Below, piece by piece: positions 35,638 through 46,908 of a stretch of 64,000 bases of DNA (within the stretch, counting starts at the first letter, position 1; the number at the start of each line of letters is the position of its first letter). The translations under genes and the position numbers were made by a program. The stretch lies in the NCBI GenBank assembly GCA_030271035.1, contig JAMBUN010000310.1, positions 106,487 through 170,486 of the forward strand, written 5' to 3'. Source of the stretch: Microascus cirrosus (Eukaryota; Ascomycota; Sordariomycetes; Microascales; Microascaceae). The notes beneath the pieces were generated by a model. It was not told where the DNA came from, ran no database searches, and was given only the letters and a program-made list of their open reading frames with translations.

Positions 35638-36151
35638 GTGGCTAAAGCCGATGTCGATGGATAATTATACCACTACTTCTTGATCAGTTTCAGAGCCTAC
35701 GACTGGTAAATAGAGTAGCTCATACTCTGGTGAGACATCTGATCTTGCAGGTGTGGGCTAGGGGACAACCGCACCCTTATTGAGTTGCGTGGCTCATATT
35801 TAGTAGATGTTGAGTTATATTAGAGGAAACGGCACCCCTCTATAGGGTCTTAAACTTCGAACATGCCGGCATTTCAGCTGCACTAGGACCCATTCTGAAG
35901 GTCGGCACGTTCCTGAGCCCTTGTTCTCGTACTCCTGAATCGTCCAGAACACAAGTCTTTTCCTCAAGTATTATGACCAAGTGACAGTGTCGACACTATC
36001 TTCCTGACTCTCGGTGTTATGACTCGAAAAATATCGCTTCACTGACCGAGGGGCCGACGCAGTACTTCAAAATCATGACAACATTAATAGGGCTGAGTGG
36101 CTAGCGAGGGGAGTTCATGTTAAAAGACTAAATAATCCCAACAAAGTATCC
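35638..36151. other. Convergent 3' region
   Basis: About 510 bp between the 3' ends of the aquaporin and the FAD oxidase. Nothing further was seen. Confidence 0.45.
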
Positions 36152-37639
36152 CTACATGCCAGGCGTCCAAAACACATTTTCCGGGTCCCAAACTTCCTTC
36201 GCTCTCTTCTTCTCCACTATCTTTTCCTCCGAGTACGTTTCCTCCAGCAGGGCAGGGTGTCTAAAGAAATTCGCAAACCTTCTAAGCGGCCCGCTCTCAC
36301 TCGACCTCGCGATCGCAACCCCCTGGTTGAGGTATCCATCCACCACTTCGGCCGAAGCCTCGTCGTTAAACCAGATGTCATGGTAGACGATGGTGCTCGT
36401 CTCGCGCGCCTCGAAGAAACTATGCGATGGTGAGTCGGAGAGCACGCGGGAGTCGAAGGCGTAGTAGACAACTGCGCCAAACCTGGCGTCGGGTGCATCC
36501 TCACCCAGTTGGAGGAACCTCTCATACGAGCGCTGGATTGTGACTGCAGTGACCGGTTCCTTGAGGAGGGTTGCCTCCGATCGCTTGAATCCGCCGCGCG
36601 TCTCTGTCATCTTAGTCGCATCGTTCATACTGCTCAGCGGGAGGAGCGTGGTCGTCGCCCGGATCGCCGCACCCGCCACCTCGGCGTCGAGAAGCGGCGC
36701 CAAAGCCTTCTCCGCATCAGAGGAGGGACCGAAGTAGTCAGCTGTCAGCACGGCTATAGGAGCGCCAGGCGTCGGCGTGCCAGGCGGGGCTCGCATGAGA
36801 AGGATTTTCAGAGAGATAGGTCCCTGCACGGGGAGGAGCTCGGCGAAGGTGGCGGCTGCGAGGGGGACGGCCGAGCCAGAGAACATGAGTGTGCGGGACC
36901 AGTATTTGTTGTCATCTAGCTTCAGGTCACTGATGGGGTGAATGCGGAGCTTGACCTCAGTGATCACACCCAGACCGTGTCCCGCGCCGCGGAGGGCAGT
37001 CCACAGCGAGGCCTCCTCGCCCTGGCTATCCGGGCCCAGAGTCAGCGTCTTGCTTTCGGCAGTTACGAGCCGGACGGATACCGCGTGCTGCACCATGAAA
37101 CCCGAAACGCTGTTGAGTGAACTGCTTCCTCCGCCGAGGAGGGCACCGACTATTCCGACCGAATTGGTATTCGGGATGCTGGTGTAGTACCCAGCCGCTG
37201 AGAGCGCTTCGAGCACAGGCCCGGTAGTGAGGCCACCGCCAAGAGTCACAGTGCGCGACTCTTCATCAATGCTAATAGCATTAAAATTGGTCAGGTCCAC
37301 GTAGAGTGTCTTGGAGGTGATTGGAACCGAGGCGAGATGCTTTCCGACAGAGATGACGATGGTGAGACCCTGCTGCTTGGCGTAGTTCACAAGCGCTGCA
37401 ACGTCGGTCTCGGTGTGCGGGACGGCTAGAGCTGCGGGCAGCGAGACGTAGGTGTTAGACCAGCGCTCGAGGAGGGAGGAAGGCGTGTCGTCTGGCCTTG
37501 GGATGTGGAAGGTCGCCTGAGACGAGAGGGTAGGGTGGCCCGTCTCCATATTGCAGGGTGTAAAGCGGACTGAAGGGAACTTTGATATTTGCGAGGGGTT
37601 CACTATGGGTTTTGAGGAAGCGGAGGAGCTGCTTTCCAT
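36152..37639 (-). CDS. FAD-linked (PCMH-type) oxidoreductase
   Basis: Single-exon gene for 495 residues of the VAO/PCMH flavoprotein family, related to fungal berberine-bridge-like oxidases. The FAD domain includes 'LVNYAKQQGLTIVISVGKHL' (the position usually bearing the FAD-linking histidine), 'SKTLYVDLTNFNAISIDEES', 'TVTLGGGLTTGPVLEALSAA' and 'VGIVGALLGGGSSSLNSVSG'. 'ALRGAGHGLGVITEVKLRIH' follows, and the C-terminus ends 'KEVWDPENVFWTPGM' (a berberine-like NPxNxF variant). No clear signal peptide is seen, so it may be intracellular. Such enzymes oxidise amines, alcohols or phenolics in metabolite clusters. It is the only intron-free enzyme of this half of the window. A 23-bp palindrome lies 400 bp upstream. 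Confidence 0.9.
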   Translation of the reverse strand: MESSSSASSKPIVNPSQISKFPSVRFTPCNMETGHPTLSSQATFHIPRPDDTPSSLLERWSNTYVSLPAALAVPHTETDVAALVNYAKQQGLTIVISVGKHLASVPITSKTLYVDLTNFNAISIDEESRTVTLGGGLTTGPVLEALSAAGYYTSIPNTNSVGIVGALLGGGSSSLNSVSGFMVQHAVSVRLVTAESKTLTLGPDSQGEEASLWTALRGAGHGLGVITEVKLRIHPISDLKLDDNKYWSRTLMFSGSAVPLAAATFAELLPVQGPISLKILLMRAPPGTPTPGAPIAVLTADYFGPSSDAEKALAPLLDAEVAGAAIRATTTLLPLSSMNDATKMTETRGGFKRSEATLLKEPVTAVTIQRSYERFLQLGEDAPDARFGAVVYYAFDSRVLSDSPSHSFFEARETSTIVYHDIWFNDEASAEVVDGYLNQGVAIARSSESGPLRRFANFFRHPALLEETYSEEKIVEKKRAKEVWDPENVFWTPGM

Positions 37640-38901
37640 GGGTTGTACGTTGGAACGGTAAGAGGGGCAGAGAGGGCGAGGCCGTCCAACCCCAACTTTA
37701 AGTACACCTCACCCGAACCAACTACTGCCACTGCCATGGCACGGCCTCATCTACCTTCCCCGCCGGCTCCATAGTCTGCCCGAACACTCCGGATCCTCAA
37801 CGTGAATTTTCCCTGGTCAGTCCCCCCCAAGACTTCACGCTGGCCCTGCTCAGGCACAGCCCCAAAACCCCTTGGCGCAACCCTACCCTGGTGCTTAGTC
37901 TCCGATTCTGCAGACACCTGAGCGCAGAACGAGCTTGACGAATGAACAGGAGAAGATATCTTCCGGATGCTGGGCGGTTTCTCGCGAATGGGTGGGAAGG
38001 CGTGTTGGCGGACAGGGATGCCCGCGGCCCTTGGATATACTTCCGCTTAGTAAGCGGAAGTTTGACAGGAAGGTGAGGGAGACAGGGATGTGTACACGGC
38101 TTGGCAAGTGGAGCCGGAAGCGGGAAGCTGGTAATTTTGTTATGTTAGTGAGTGGTAAGACGCTGTAAGCAGGAGCGCACGATGGTAGCTTGCCAGCTCC
38201 ATGACACAAATTTTGCACCGTTATACACCAAGATCCAGACTCCACAGTGGCAACCGAATGGTCAAAGCTTTGTTTGCTATAAAGCGCCAACCATGGGCGG
38301 TTATCAGCTTGGCCTCCACAGAGGAAAGCTCTTCCTCTTATCTATATCTCGCGGCCCTCTTCGAACCCTACATACCGCTAGGCACCACCTCCGTGATAGC
38401 GCACTGCCCTTCATGTCCCGCCCTGTCATCACGCCGACGTACGCACGGCCGACAGAGGCGGTTCCTGATGAAGAGAATGGACCACTCCCGGACGTCGCTG
38501 CCCATATTTCCTATCTCGTCCGGGTAGAGACGGATGAGCCGCGGGGATCTGTAGACACAGAGGGCATCGAAGTTGTCTTCTGCGAGGGAGAGAGATGAGG
38601 TGTTGAGGTTGATTATCGAATTGTGAATAGGCTCGTTGGGTATTTCTGAGGCATCCTCGTCCTATAGCCTATACGATTTCAGCGTCAAGCGGGTGGTTCC
38701 CTCACCCAGTGCCTCACCCAGTGCCAAACTTAGCGCCTCAAGTGGTGTGAACTCTACCAGCCAACCTCTCATACGCAACGTCTCTCAGGCGTATTGTTCA
38801 TTTAATTAGAGAATTGTAGCCGAAAGTTTACGAATTGTCATCCTTTTCCCCAGTGTCTAACCCCATTCGTGGCAATCCAAGCGAATCTCTATTCAGGTGT
38901 C
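37640..38901. other. Promoter region of the FAD oxidase / 3' flank of the GliT-like gene
   Basis: 1.26 kb without a supported gene. It holds the 23-bp palindrome at 38039-38061 and a 12-bp tandem duplication (CTCACCCAGTGC twice, 38701-38724). Confidence 0.5.
38039..38061. promoter_or_regulatory. 23-bp palindrome ACTTCCGCTT-AGT-AAGCGGAAGT
   Basis: Perfect 10-bp arms around a 3-nt centre. The core reads CCG-N9-CGG, the everted CGG geometry bound by many Zn2Cys6 dimers. It is 400 bp upstream of the FAD oxidase ATG, with two Zn2Cys6 genes nearby in the window. Function is inferred. Confidence 0.45.
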
Positions 38902-39999
38902 TCACATAGCTGCTTCGGCGGATGTAAGCTGTATTGCGATCCCCGCCGCCGCCATTGCCCCCGAATACGTCGCGACGGCGACCACCTTGATCATGGACCC
39001 GCAGTCGCCCACCGCAAACACGCCGGGCTCGCTCGTCTCGAAGAAGGGCTGGCTCGTTTCGATATCGCCGGCCTCGGTGGTCTTTAGGCCGAGTTCCTCC
39101 ACGAAGGGCCCGTTCGGCTTTGTTGAGGGGCCGTTCACCTTCAATGGTGAGTTAGAATGATCAACATGGAAATGCGTATAGATAGGAGGGAGGTAGAGGG
39201 AACACTTACGATAAAGCCCTGCTCTATCTCATTTCCGTCATCGAACGTAACCACAACGGAAGAAGGCGACGCAGTTCCCATTCGGAACTTCGCAATCGGA
39301 CGAGTATCGATGGTCACCCTTCCTTCATTGTAATGACGGTCCTTTGCCAGCGCCTCCTTCATCGTCTTCTCAGTCTCCTCCACGCCATTCGTATAGATCA
39401 CGGCGCTCTCGGCTAGCCGGAGCGCCATGTGCGCGAGATGCGGCCCCATCATGGCCGTCGCGCTGGGACCGGTCGCCAATACACCGGCGGACTTCTGCCC
39501 ACGCTCTTCGAAGCCGTGGCAGAAGAGGCAGTGAAAGCTGACAAGGTCAACTACTGGAAATCTTTAAGAGAAAACAAGCGGGAAGGGTGGAGAGCATGGC
39601 TTACATCCCGCGACCCCAGCAGTCTTCATATCCAGGGATGCCAGGCGAGATATCCTTCACTGCAGTAGCCAACACGAGCTTCTTCCCCCTCCAGGTCTTC
39701 CCGTTCCCATCCGTCGCCTCAAAAACCCCGTCTTCCGCCTTCCTCACGCTCTCAACAGCCGTCTTCTGGATCTTGATAGTCTCGTACCGCTCGAGATCCT
39801 GGCGCGCCTTGGCGCGCAGGTTCTCAGGGTTCTGGTGGTCGAACCCCAGGACGTTGTGCATGTGCGAAGCGTTGGCGTTGCGGTAGACGCCGCTGTCGAA
39901 TACGACGGCGTTGAAGAGCTGGCGGCCGAGGTAGTTGGCGAGCGAGAGGCCCGCCGGGCCGCCGCCGATAATAAGGGCGTCGAGGAGCGGTGTGGCCAT
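38902..39999 (-). CDS. Thioredoxin-reductase-fold oxidoreductase of the GliT type
   Basis: FAD/NAD(P) disulfide oxidoreductase of about 320 residues in three exons. N-terminal FAD motif: 'DALIIGGGPAGLSLANYLGR'. The redox pair CLFC appears in 'GIFHCLFCHGFEERG', formed across an intron. 'LATGPSATAMMGPHLAHMAL' is the NADPH-binding region, and 'EPGVFAVGDCGSMIKVVAVA' is the second FAD motif (GDxG). Family members include GliT, which forms the disulfide of gliotoxin, and enzymes of other dithiol or epithio metabolites. Here no other epidithiodiketopiperazine gene is visible, so the substrate is unknown. It may instead act in a different thiol oxidation or in tailoring with the neighbouring FAD oxidase. 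Confidence 0.9.
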
Positions 40000-41313
40000 A
40001 TTATTAGATGAGGAGATACAAGTTGTGGATGGACGAACAAACGGAGACGGTTCGGTTCCTGAATTCAGTGAACGAAGTGAAATTCAAGGTGGGTGCGTGC
40101 CTGTGGGGTTTTGGGGGTTAAACGCGTGAGGCAGATGACCGAGGGCGCGGATCGTTTATATACGTCCAGCCCTAACGCAGATCCGGCGAGTTAAATACTA
40201 AATCCTCCGGTGAGGCACGACACGCGGCACAGTTCCTCTGCTTCGGTGTCGCAGGGTGTCGCAGGGCCGTGGGTACCGGAGACTTTTCGGGGGGATATTT
40301 TGCGGTAGTTTCCGCGCCGGCTGGCCCCGCTAAAGGACGGCCATTCAGAGGCATTGGCCTAAGTACCCTGTACAAAACTCCCATACCAACATGTTTCTGC
40401 AGTGTTGCGAGGAAGCCCCGCACTCCGTTGTCAGATCTCAAGACATCAAAGAGGCGTTCTTGGACAGGTGACACAACCGCACGCAAACGGTTTGCCCTGA
40501 AGAGCCTTGAGGAATGAAAGTGAAAATAGTGCCTCTCTTTCAATGTACTTCAATCATTCATACAAACGAGGAAATTTATTAAACAAAATTGGGTAACGGG
40601 CCATTGGGAAGTGGTGTAGCACTAGTTTTGGTGGCTTGCTCTAATTAGTGCGGGGTTCTGAGAGACAATTCAGGGTAGCGGGCCATAGGGTACCTGGCTA
40701 CATGTGATTTGTAGGCTGGACCCCTGAAATATCACGATAAAAGGATAAATGTAGAAAGACCAAAAACCGATGTCTTCAGGGCGAACTCTACCCGGCTCAA
40801 AAAGGGCTTACAGGAACTATCTAGGGTGTGGAAGGGCGCACTCATACTAGTTGCGAGGGCAGCTTCCGCCACCTGGCCTCATTTAGTAAGAGCTTGCTAG
40901 GGAACTCAAAGCTATAGTGACTCTAATAGCTATTTTCGACCAGAGACCGTGAGGATAATGTGGAGTATGCTGAGCCAAGTGGCTACCGAGGCGCTCTAAC
41001 GGAGGTTACCTTCACAAGGCTCCTAGATGTTTCTGTAGAACTGCTTGATATGGATGTAGATGGATATACGTATATTGAAGTATCTAGAGTGGAAAAGGCA
41101 AGTGTACGAAACCGTCTAGTTACCCAGTTAGGTATATGGCCAGGAGCACTATCTCGTTATTCGATGCCTCGTATATATCTACCGTGGTTTAGGCTATTCA
41201 GGCTTAGGCTCACCCCTATTTGCTCAAGGCTAGGGTCACGCGCCAGAACCGAGCCTCGATCTCCTCAGCTGCACCGTCCTCACTGACCGAGAACACGAAG
41301 GCCTCGATCGTGT
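40000..41313. other. Intergenic region
   Basis: 1.3 kb. Only short frames without recognisable features occur. The part from about 40.9 to 41.2 kb is AT-rich with repeated TATA/GATA-like words and looks decayed. Confidence 0.45.
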
Positions 41314-42085
41314 TCAGACCGTACATAATTTACCCTCGATAGGACCAATGTTGAAGATGCCCCGGAAGCCGGTCTGGCCGTCAGCCTGGAGGCCAGATGG
41401 GTATAGACGGGGGGTGACCTCTAGGCATCCGGGAACCTCGGACCCGTCTACCTTAGGGAGTCCAAGAACAGAGGGTTCCTCGATGCCAAGGTTGGTGAGA
41501 TCGCTCGCAACTACCCATGTTAGCTGCCTGGCGGTCTTTATCATAGCCGGACACCACTTACGCTCTGATCCGAAGTCACTCAAGTGGTTAGCCAAGCTCT
41601 CGACGGTGATGTCATCCCACGCGATAGTGGTGAGCTCATTGACTTTGTCCTGCTGATTCTGCAGATCTCAGAGCTCCGGAACGTATTTGGTCACCGGGTC
41701 ATCCATGTTGGTTCCAGGGATCTGCAGCGCCGCAAGGGGAGGGAAAACGTTTGAGATACTGCCGACCCGGTATGCTGTCTGCGCATTGACCTCTGACACA
41801 CTCCTCTCATCCGCAGGGGAAGGGGTGTGGTCGAGGTCAAGCAGCGGACCATCTTCGTGGATGGACTTCACAGAAAGCGAAACAGCCGTTCCTTAAAAGT
41901 CCGCTGTGAGGTTTGCGAACTAATCTTTGGCGATCTCGAGAGTGTTGGCTACTACTTCATTTGAGCTGGGGCTCTTGGGCGCAGGAAGCGCAGGGCCCAG
42001 GGGCGGACATGGGAAGTTCTTTGAATCCGGCCTGGCTGCCGAGGGCCAGCAGACCTAGCGCTGCGAAGGAAACAAGCGGCGACAT
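41314..42085 (-). pseudogene. Decayed beta-lactamase-like (serine hydrolase) gene
   Basis: The frame from ATG at 42085 begins with a signal-like sequence (MSPLVSFAALGLLALGSQAG) and stops after about 42 codons. Homologous coding resumes in other frames: 'SVKSIHEDGPLLDLDHTP', then 'AYRVGSISNVFPPLAALQIP', 'DDPVTKYVPEL' followed by a TGA stop, 'IAWDDITVESLANHLSDFG', and 'LPKVDGSEVPGCLEVTPRLY'. The block 'YRVGSISNVF' is the family SxxK region with the usual lysine replaced by asparagine. At least one frameshift, three stops and an internal deletion are visible. The pattern matches fungal secreted beta-lactamase-related proteins. It is non-functional as read. An intact relative lies 3 kb downstream. 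Confidence 0.75.
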
Positions 42086-43001
42086 AGATATATGTAAAGA
42101 TAACGGTGAGAGTAAGGGAGGTATTAGAAAATTAAATGGTGACGGATAAACAGCATAGATCTTCTCCGGTGAAGTGAAGAAATAACGTTCTTATACTTGT
42201 ACCGCGATGGTCCACGCGGTAAGCGTACGATTTAACCCAGCGAGATTACAGGCCTGAGGCTTAGCAAACTAGCCGAAGGATTGAAGCTCATCTCGCGTCT
42301 CTCGCAAATTTCCTTAGTTCGAGCTCTCGATCCAGAGACGAGCTGTTCGCAACTCCGCCTTACCGGCGCCAAGGTATCCCTGATGTCATCTCTGGGCCCG
42401 ATTCCGGCAAGTCTAGAAGTACCTCCGATGGGTAGTTTCACCAGGTCCATTTGGAGTATTAGGATCATAAAAGATCCCGGCAATGAACGATAGATCTCTC
42501 TGGAATGGTTTATTTTCTACGCCACCATTTTTTTTTTTTTTTGCCGCGTTGAAATTCGTCACATTCAAGACGCTCAATCCGATGTTAGAAGTTGTCGTTA
42601 GAATTTGTCGACAAATCCTCTAGAAGAACTGTGCCCCGTTAGCATAGTTAAAATTCAAGTACGCCGCTCGTGCTTCCGCGGATTTATCGAGCGTAGCACA
42701 GGTTCTCAACTATTCCTGCTGGGAGCCCGCTGGACCAAGGTGCTCCCGTGCTTTTGTACACGTCTAGCAGTTTACGATGGGGACGGGCGCTTCCGCGGAG
42801 GCGATAAGTGGAGCCTTCCACAATGCTCCACGCAGATGAGTGCGTTGGAAGTGGGGTTTCCTACCTGGTAGACATTAGTAAGCCGACGTTATGCTGGGCG
42901 GCTATCGACGCCGGGGTTTCAAACGGAACAGCGCGTCCCCCTCTCGGAGTGCTTTTCCTGCTCACCGGTCCAGGAGACTCTTTACTGTTTAGTATCTTTT
43001 A
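42086..43001. other. Promoter region of regulator 2
   Basis: 0.9 kb with a 15-nt T run (42528-42542) and no supported gene. It lies upstream of the Zn2Cys6 gene on the plus strand and of the pseudogene on the minus strand. Confidence 0.45.
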
Positions 43002-45102
43002 ATGCCCGATTCAGACGCTGGTATCAAGACGCGAGCTTGTGACTCCTGTCACCGCCGCAAGGTACACAACGACCCGATCCCAAATCGGAGTAGTCCTAAC
43101 TGACGTGCTTTCGTAGATCCAGTGTGACAGGAAGCCGCCGCAATGCAACTGGTGTAAGCACCATGGTCTTTTGTGCACCTTCGAGCGGCCATTTGGCCGG
43201 CGGAAGCAGGTAAAGTATGGAAATTGTACCCCTTGAAGTGTGGTTCCCCCTTTAACAGTGACGCGTGGTACTTTGGTTAGACAGCCGGACCACAAAACAC
43301 GCTGCAACTACTTGACCACTCCGACCATCAGCGTAGATGAGCCCGTACTCTCGGTACAGAAAAGGGGGTCAGTGTTAGTAGCATCTCAGTCATCTAGCGG
43401 AGCAACTCCTACCCATACAACTGATCATGTACACCACGCTCTACCTGTCGACGCGGGTAACAGCCCGCCGCGTGCTGGCCTGGGAGGGTTCTACTTCGAA
43501 GGGATCCATCTGGGCGGCATATCTTCACAAAACGGCATCCCTTTCTTCTCCGAACAGGGAAGCAAGTGGGTCCAGGAGCGTGTTGGTTCGCCCCCGGCGC
43601 TCTACAGGCCGTGGCTGGCTGACCTGCCTACTCATGAACCACCTACTCGAATGGAAGGTGCTTGGGAGCTCCCGGAAAGGTCGCTGGTAGACGCGTATTT
43701 TCATATTTTCTTTAAGTCTGCCCTGAGATTCGTTTTCCCCCTCATTGACGATACCTCGTTTGTGGGGATAGTAGATAGGGCGTACAGCACTCGTCGGAAC
43801 ACGTCATCACTCGACATCATCCGCGCCAAGGCGTGTGTCCTCTCCTTTACCGCTGTTCTGATCCACATGGAGGGAAACATAGACTTGCGGCAGTCTATCG
43901 GCGACGCACAATGTGCTCTCCGAGCCGAGAGGCTCATGCCTTACATACTTGTTGAGGCGAACTCTGAGTCGCTGCAAGTCTGCACTATGCTGGTAAGCTT
44001 AGAACCACTGATGCCCAAGAGACTACTGCAGGGCTGTCCACTTACGCCGCGAACCCAGTGTATGTATCACATCTACTCGGGAAACACCTCCGCGGCCGGC
44101 ACCTACCTCTCAATCGCCTGCCGCTTCGCCCTCATGCTCGGCGCTCATCTCCATCCCACCTCCCCCTCCCCAGGAGAACAAAACACCGACAGCAACCGAC
44201 TTGCAAAAGTCCACCTCCGCGGCCTCTTCTGGCTGTGCTACATGTTTGACAAGGACATGTGCCTCCGCGCGGGCTACCCGCCAGTCATCGACGACGACCA
44301 CTGCGACCTGACCCTGCCGCCAGGTTACAAGCAAATCGGCACTTTTGACGATTTCAAGGACGGGAGCGACATCTTCCCAGGAGATATGCGCCTGAGCATC
44401 ATAAAGTCTAACGCGATAAGGCTTCTGTACTGCAAGAAGGCCTTTCGTAAGTCTGACGCCGAGCTGCTCCGGGATATCCGGGAGCTCGACAATGAGCTGG
44501 AGGCTTGGCGGGTTTCTGTTCCGCAGCTGCATAGGCCGACCCTTGCGTGCACGTACAGGATCCATTTGCAGCCGAACTTCAATAAGCCGAAGAAGGTGCA
44601 TCTTATTGTCATACATCTGGAGTACTACTTTCTGCTGGCGTTGCTCCATACTGCGAGCGGGCGCTGCCGCTGGACGTCTGGCGAGGGCGATAAGACCGCC
44701 AGCGTAACCTCCAGCCAGGCCCTCGCTCTGCAAGCTAGCCGGGCGACGATACTAAATTTAGCCGCTGCTGCGGACGTGTTCAACTGCGGTGACTTCTGGT
44801 GTGTACTTTATATCCCCTGTGATATAAATGATTCCTAACTCTTCACTAGGTTCTTCGTTCTATACCCCGTGTTCGCGAGCCTGACCATCTTTTGTAACAT
44901 CCTGCTCAGCCCGCTAAACCCGGTAGCAGAACAGGATACGCAGCTGCTAGAGCAGGTCCCTGGGATTATCGAGGGACTGCGGGCGCAGAGGATGCATCGA
45001 GGGGACAGGGCGCGTGTCGAGCAGGTTCTAGAGTTCCTCTCGGAGCTGGTCAGACTGGCAAAGCTGGCCATGGAAAAGGCAAAACGAGAAAGACAGAATT
45101 GA
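43002..45102 (+). CDS. Zn2Cys6 transcription factor with fungal-specific TF domain (2)
   Basis: Nuclear regulator of about 600 residues. The ATG at 43002 starts MPDSDAGIKTRACDSCHRRK. An intron then splits the zinc cluster, and exon 2 continues 'IQCDRKPPQCNWCKHHGLLC', giving the six-cysteine motif. A linker is followed by the fungal TF domain: 'DAYFHIFFKSALRFVFPLID', 'AGTYLSIACRFALMLGAHLH' and 'LRGLFWLCYMFDKDMCLRAG'. Further introns follow 'LQVCTML' (an in-frame intron with no stop) and 'NCGDFW'. The C-terminus is basic ('EKAKRERQN'). The short distance to the beta-lactamase-like gene (convergent, about 130 bp) gives no functional clue. Targets unknown. Confidence 0.9.
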
Positions 45103-45236
45103 GCATATGAGCGAAGCGGATTTATTACGCCAAGGGCTGCTGTGATGTTTGTGGGAGCACGATATCAAGATATCTATTCCGAGCGGATATTGGAGCTGGT
45201 ACTGGTAAACTCTGAGCTCCCCAACCTATTATTCAG

Positions 45237-46908
45237 TCAGACCTTGTCGAACCAAATCATTCCCACCGCAGCTTCAATCTGGATCCCAAGTCTCAAAACC
45301 TTCCCGTCAGCCCCAACCTCGAACTCGGCCTTGCACGGCTCGATAACCAACTGCACCAGCGGCGACCGCACAAGCATGCCGAGGTAGCAAACGAAGTGCT
45401 CCCCACTAACATGCTCAAGGTCGAATGTGACGTTCCACTCACTCTGCGCTTTCATTGCGTGTAAGACTGCCGTTGTGGTCTCCTTCACAGGGAGGTCGCT
45501 TTCTGGTTTCGTGACTGTGAAGGTGACAGTTCGGTAGCCAGGGTTTGTGTATGTCCCGGTGTAGTTTTCTAATGGCAAAGAATGTGGCAATGGCGGACTC
45601 GGCACATTAGGGAAGAGCTTTTCGCGAGACTTGGGGTAGGCTTCCTGCAAACCTTTCACGAGCTCATCCCACTTCTTAACATAATCGATTCTGTCTTTCT
45701 TCGGGATACCGAGGAAATCATCAATAAGCTTGTAAAAGATTGCTTCAGAAGAAAACATGCCGCCTGCATCGCCATTGGTGAGAATAACCGCCCCCCACTT
45801 CAGGTCGGGGAAGAAGCCTGCAGCCGAGGCAAAGCCGGGGACTGCACCGTTATGGAAAATGAAGCGGTGACCTCGGTAAGAGGAGACAAACCAGCCCGCT
45901 GCGTAGAGCTGGGTAGTCTGGTGCGGCGTAGGCGGCCCACCTGCAATCATACCCGGTGTGAAGAGCGTCTTGTAGGAGTCATCGGAAAGGGGCAGGCCGG
46001 ACTGGGATATCATGGCGCGGAGGTACGTCGCCATGTCTCGAGCGTTGGAGATGACGCCGCCTTGGCCGATGAGGCAGCTGTCCCAATGTGGTTGGGGGTT
46101 GTGGGGAGTGCTATCCGTGTTGGAATAGCCCGTTGCAAGAGTATGTTGCGACTCCCGGGCTTTCTTGAGCTCCGCGACCGAGGCAGACATTCCTAGTGGC
46201 TTGAATACGGCCTCATCATACACGTCGCCTAACCATTTTCCAGTGATGGTTTCGACAACATGTTGAAGGGTAATAAACCCTATGTTACAATACTGAAATT
46301 TCTCCCTCAGCTCTGCGGACATGGGGAGGTGCCGGAGAGATCTGACGGTATCCCGAGCAGTGAAGCCGTCGCCGCCGTAGCTGACGTCGTGGCGGGGATA
46401 GCCGAGACGGTGGTGGAGCGCATCCTTGAGGGTCGCGCGCTGGGTGGTGTACTCGTCCGATGTACTAAAGTCATCAGGGACGACATCACGGATTTTGGTG
46501 TCCAAGGTGTGCGGCTTGGAGGGGTCTGAGTTCTCGAGAGTGTGCAGGAGGGAGGCGGCAAGGATGCTCTTGGTGATCGAGCCGATGTAGAAGAGTGTAT
46601 CTTCCGTGACTTCGACGTCTGCCTCGACACTGGCCTGTCCGTAGCCCTATATCCAATTATTATCGAGTCTTCATGGGTCAGGAATTCGTACTCACTGAAA
46701 GATAGGTTTCGTCCTCGTGGACGACGCCAATTGACATGCCGGGGACGTGGTAGTGCTCGCGAAGCGAATCGACAAACTCCTTCAGCTCATCGTTAAGCGG
46801 GTTCCCCTTCTTGGCATGAATTCCAGAGCCGTCGGGCTGGTGGATAGGGACCTCGACCGTTCCCTGAACGTCTCCGCCTACTTCTGTCGATGCTTTGGCA
46901 AGGGCCAT
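45237..46908 (-). CDS. Beta-lactamase-fold serine hydrolase (class C/PBP type)
   Basis: Two-exon gene for about 530 residues. Exon 1 (MALAKASTEVGGDVQGTVEV) joins 'ETYLSGYGQASVEADVEV' at about 46.65 kb. Active-site motifs are present: SITK in 'FYIGSITKSI' (SxxK nucleophile), YCN in 'EKFQYCNIGF' (YxN) and HNG in 'RFIFHNGAVPGF' (KTG equivalent). A C-terminal beta-barrel-like lipocalin-type domain is suggested by 'YTGTYTNPGYRTVTFTV'. No signal peptide is evident. In fungi such proteins include transesterases (LovD-like) and hydrolases of unknown substrate. It could act in metabolite acylation or in ester hydrolysis. The coding frame is intact, unlike the pseudogene at 41.3-42.1 kb. Confidence 0.88.
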
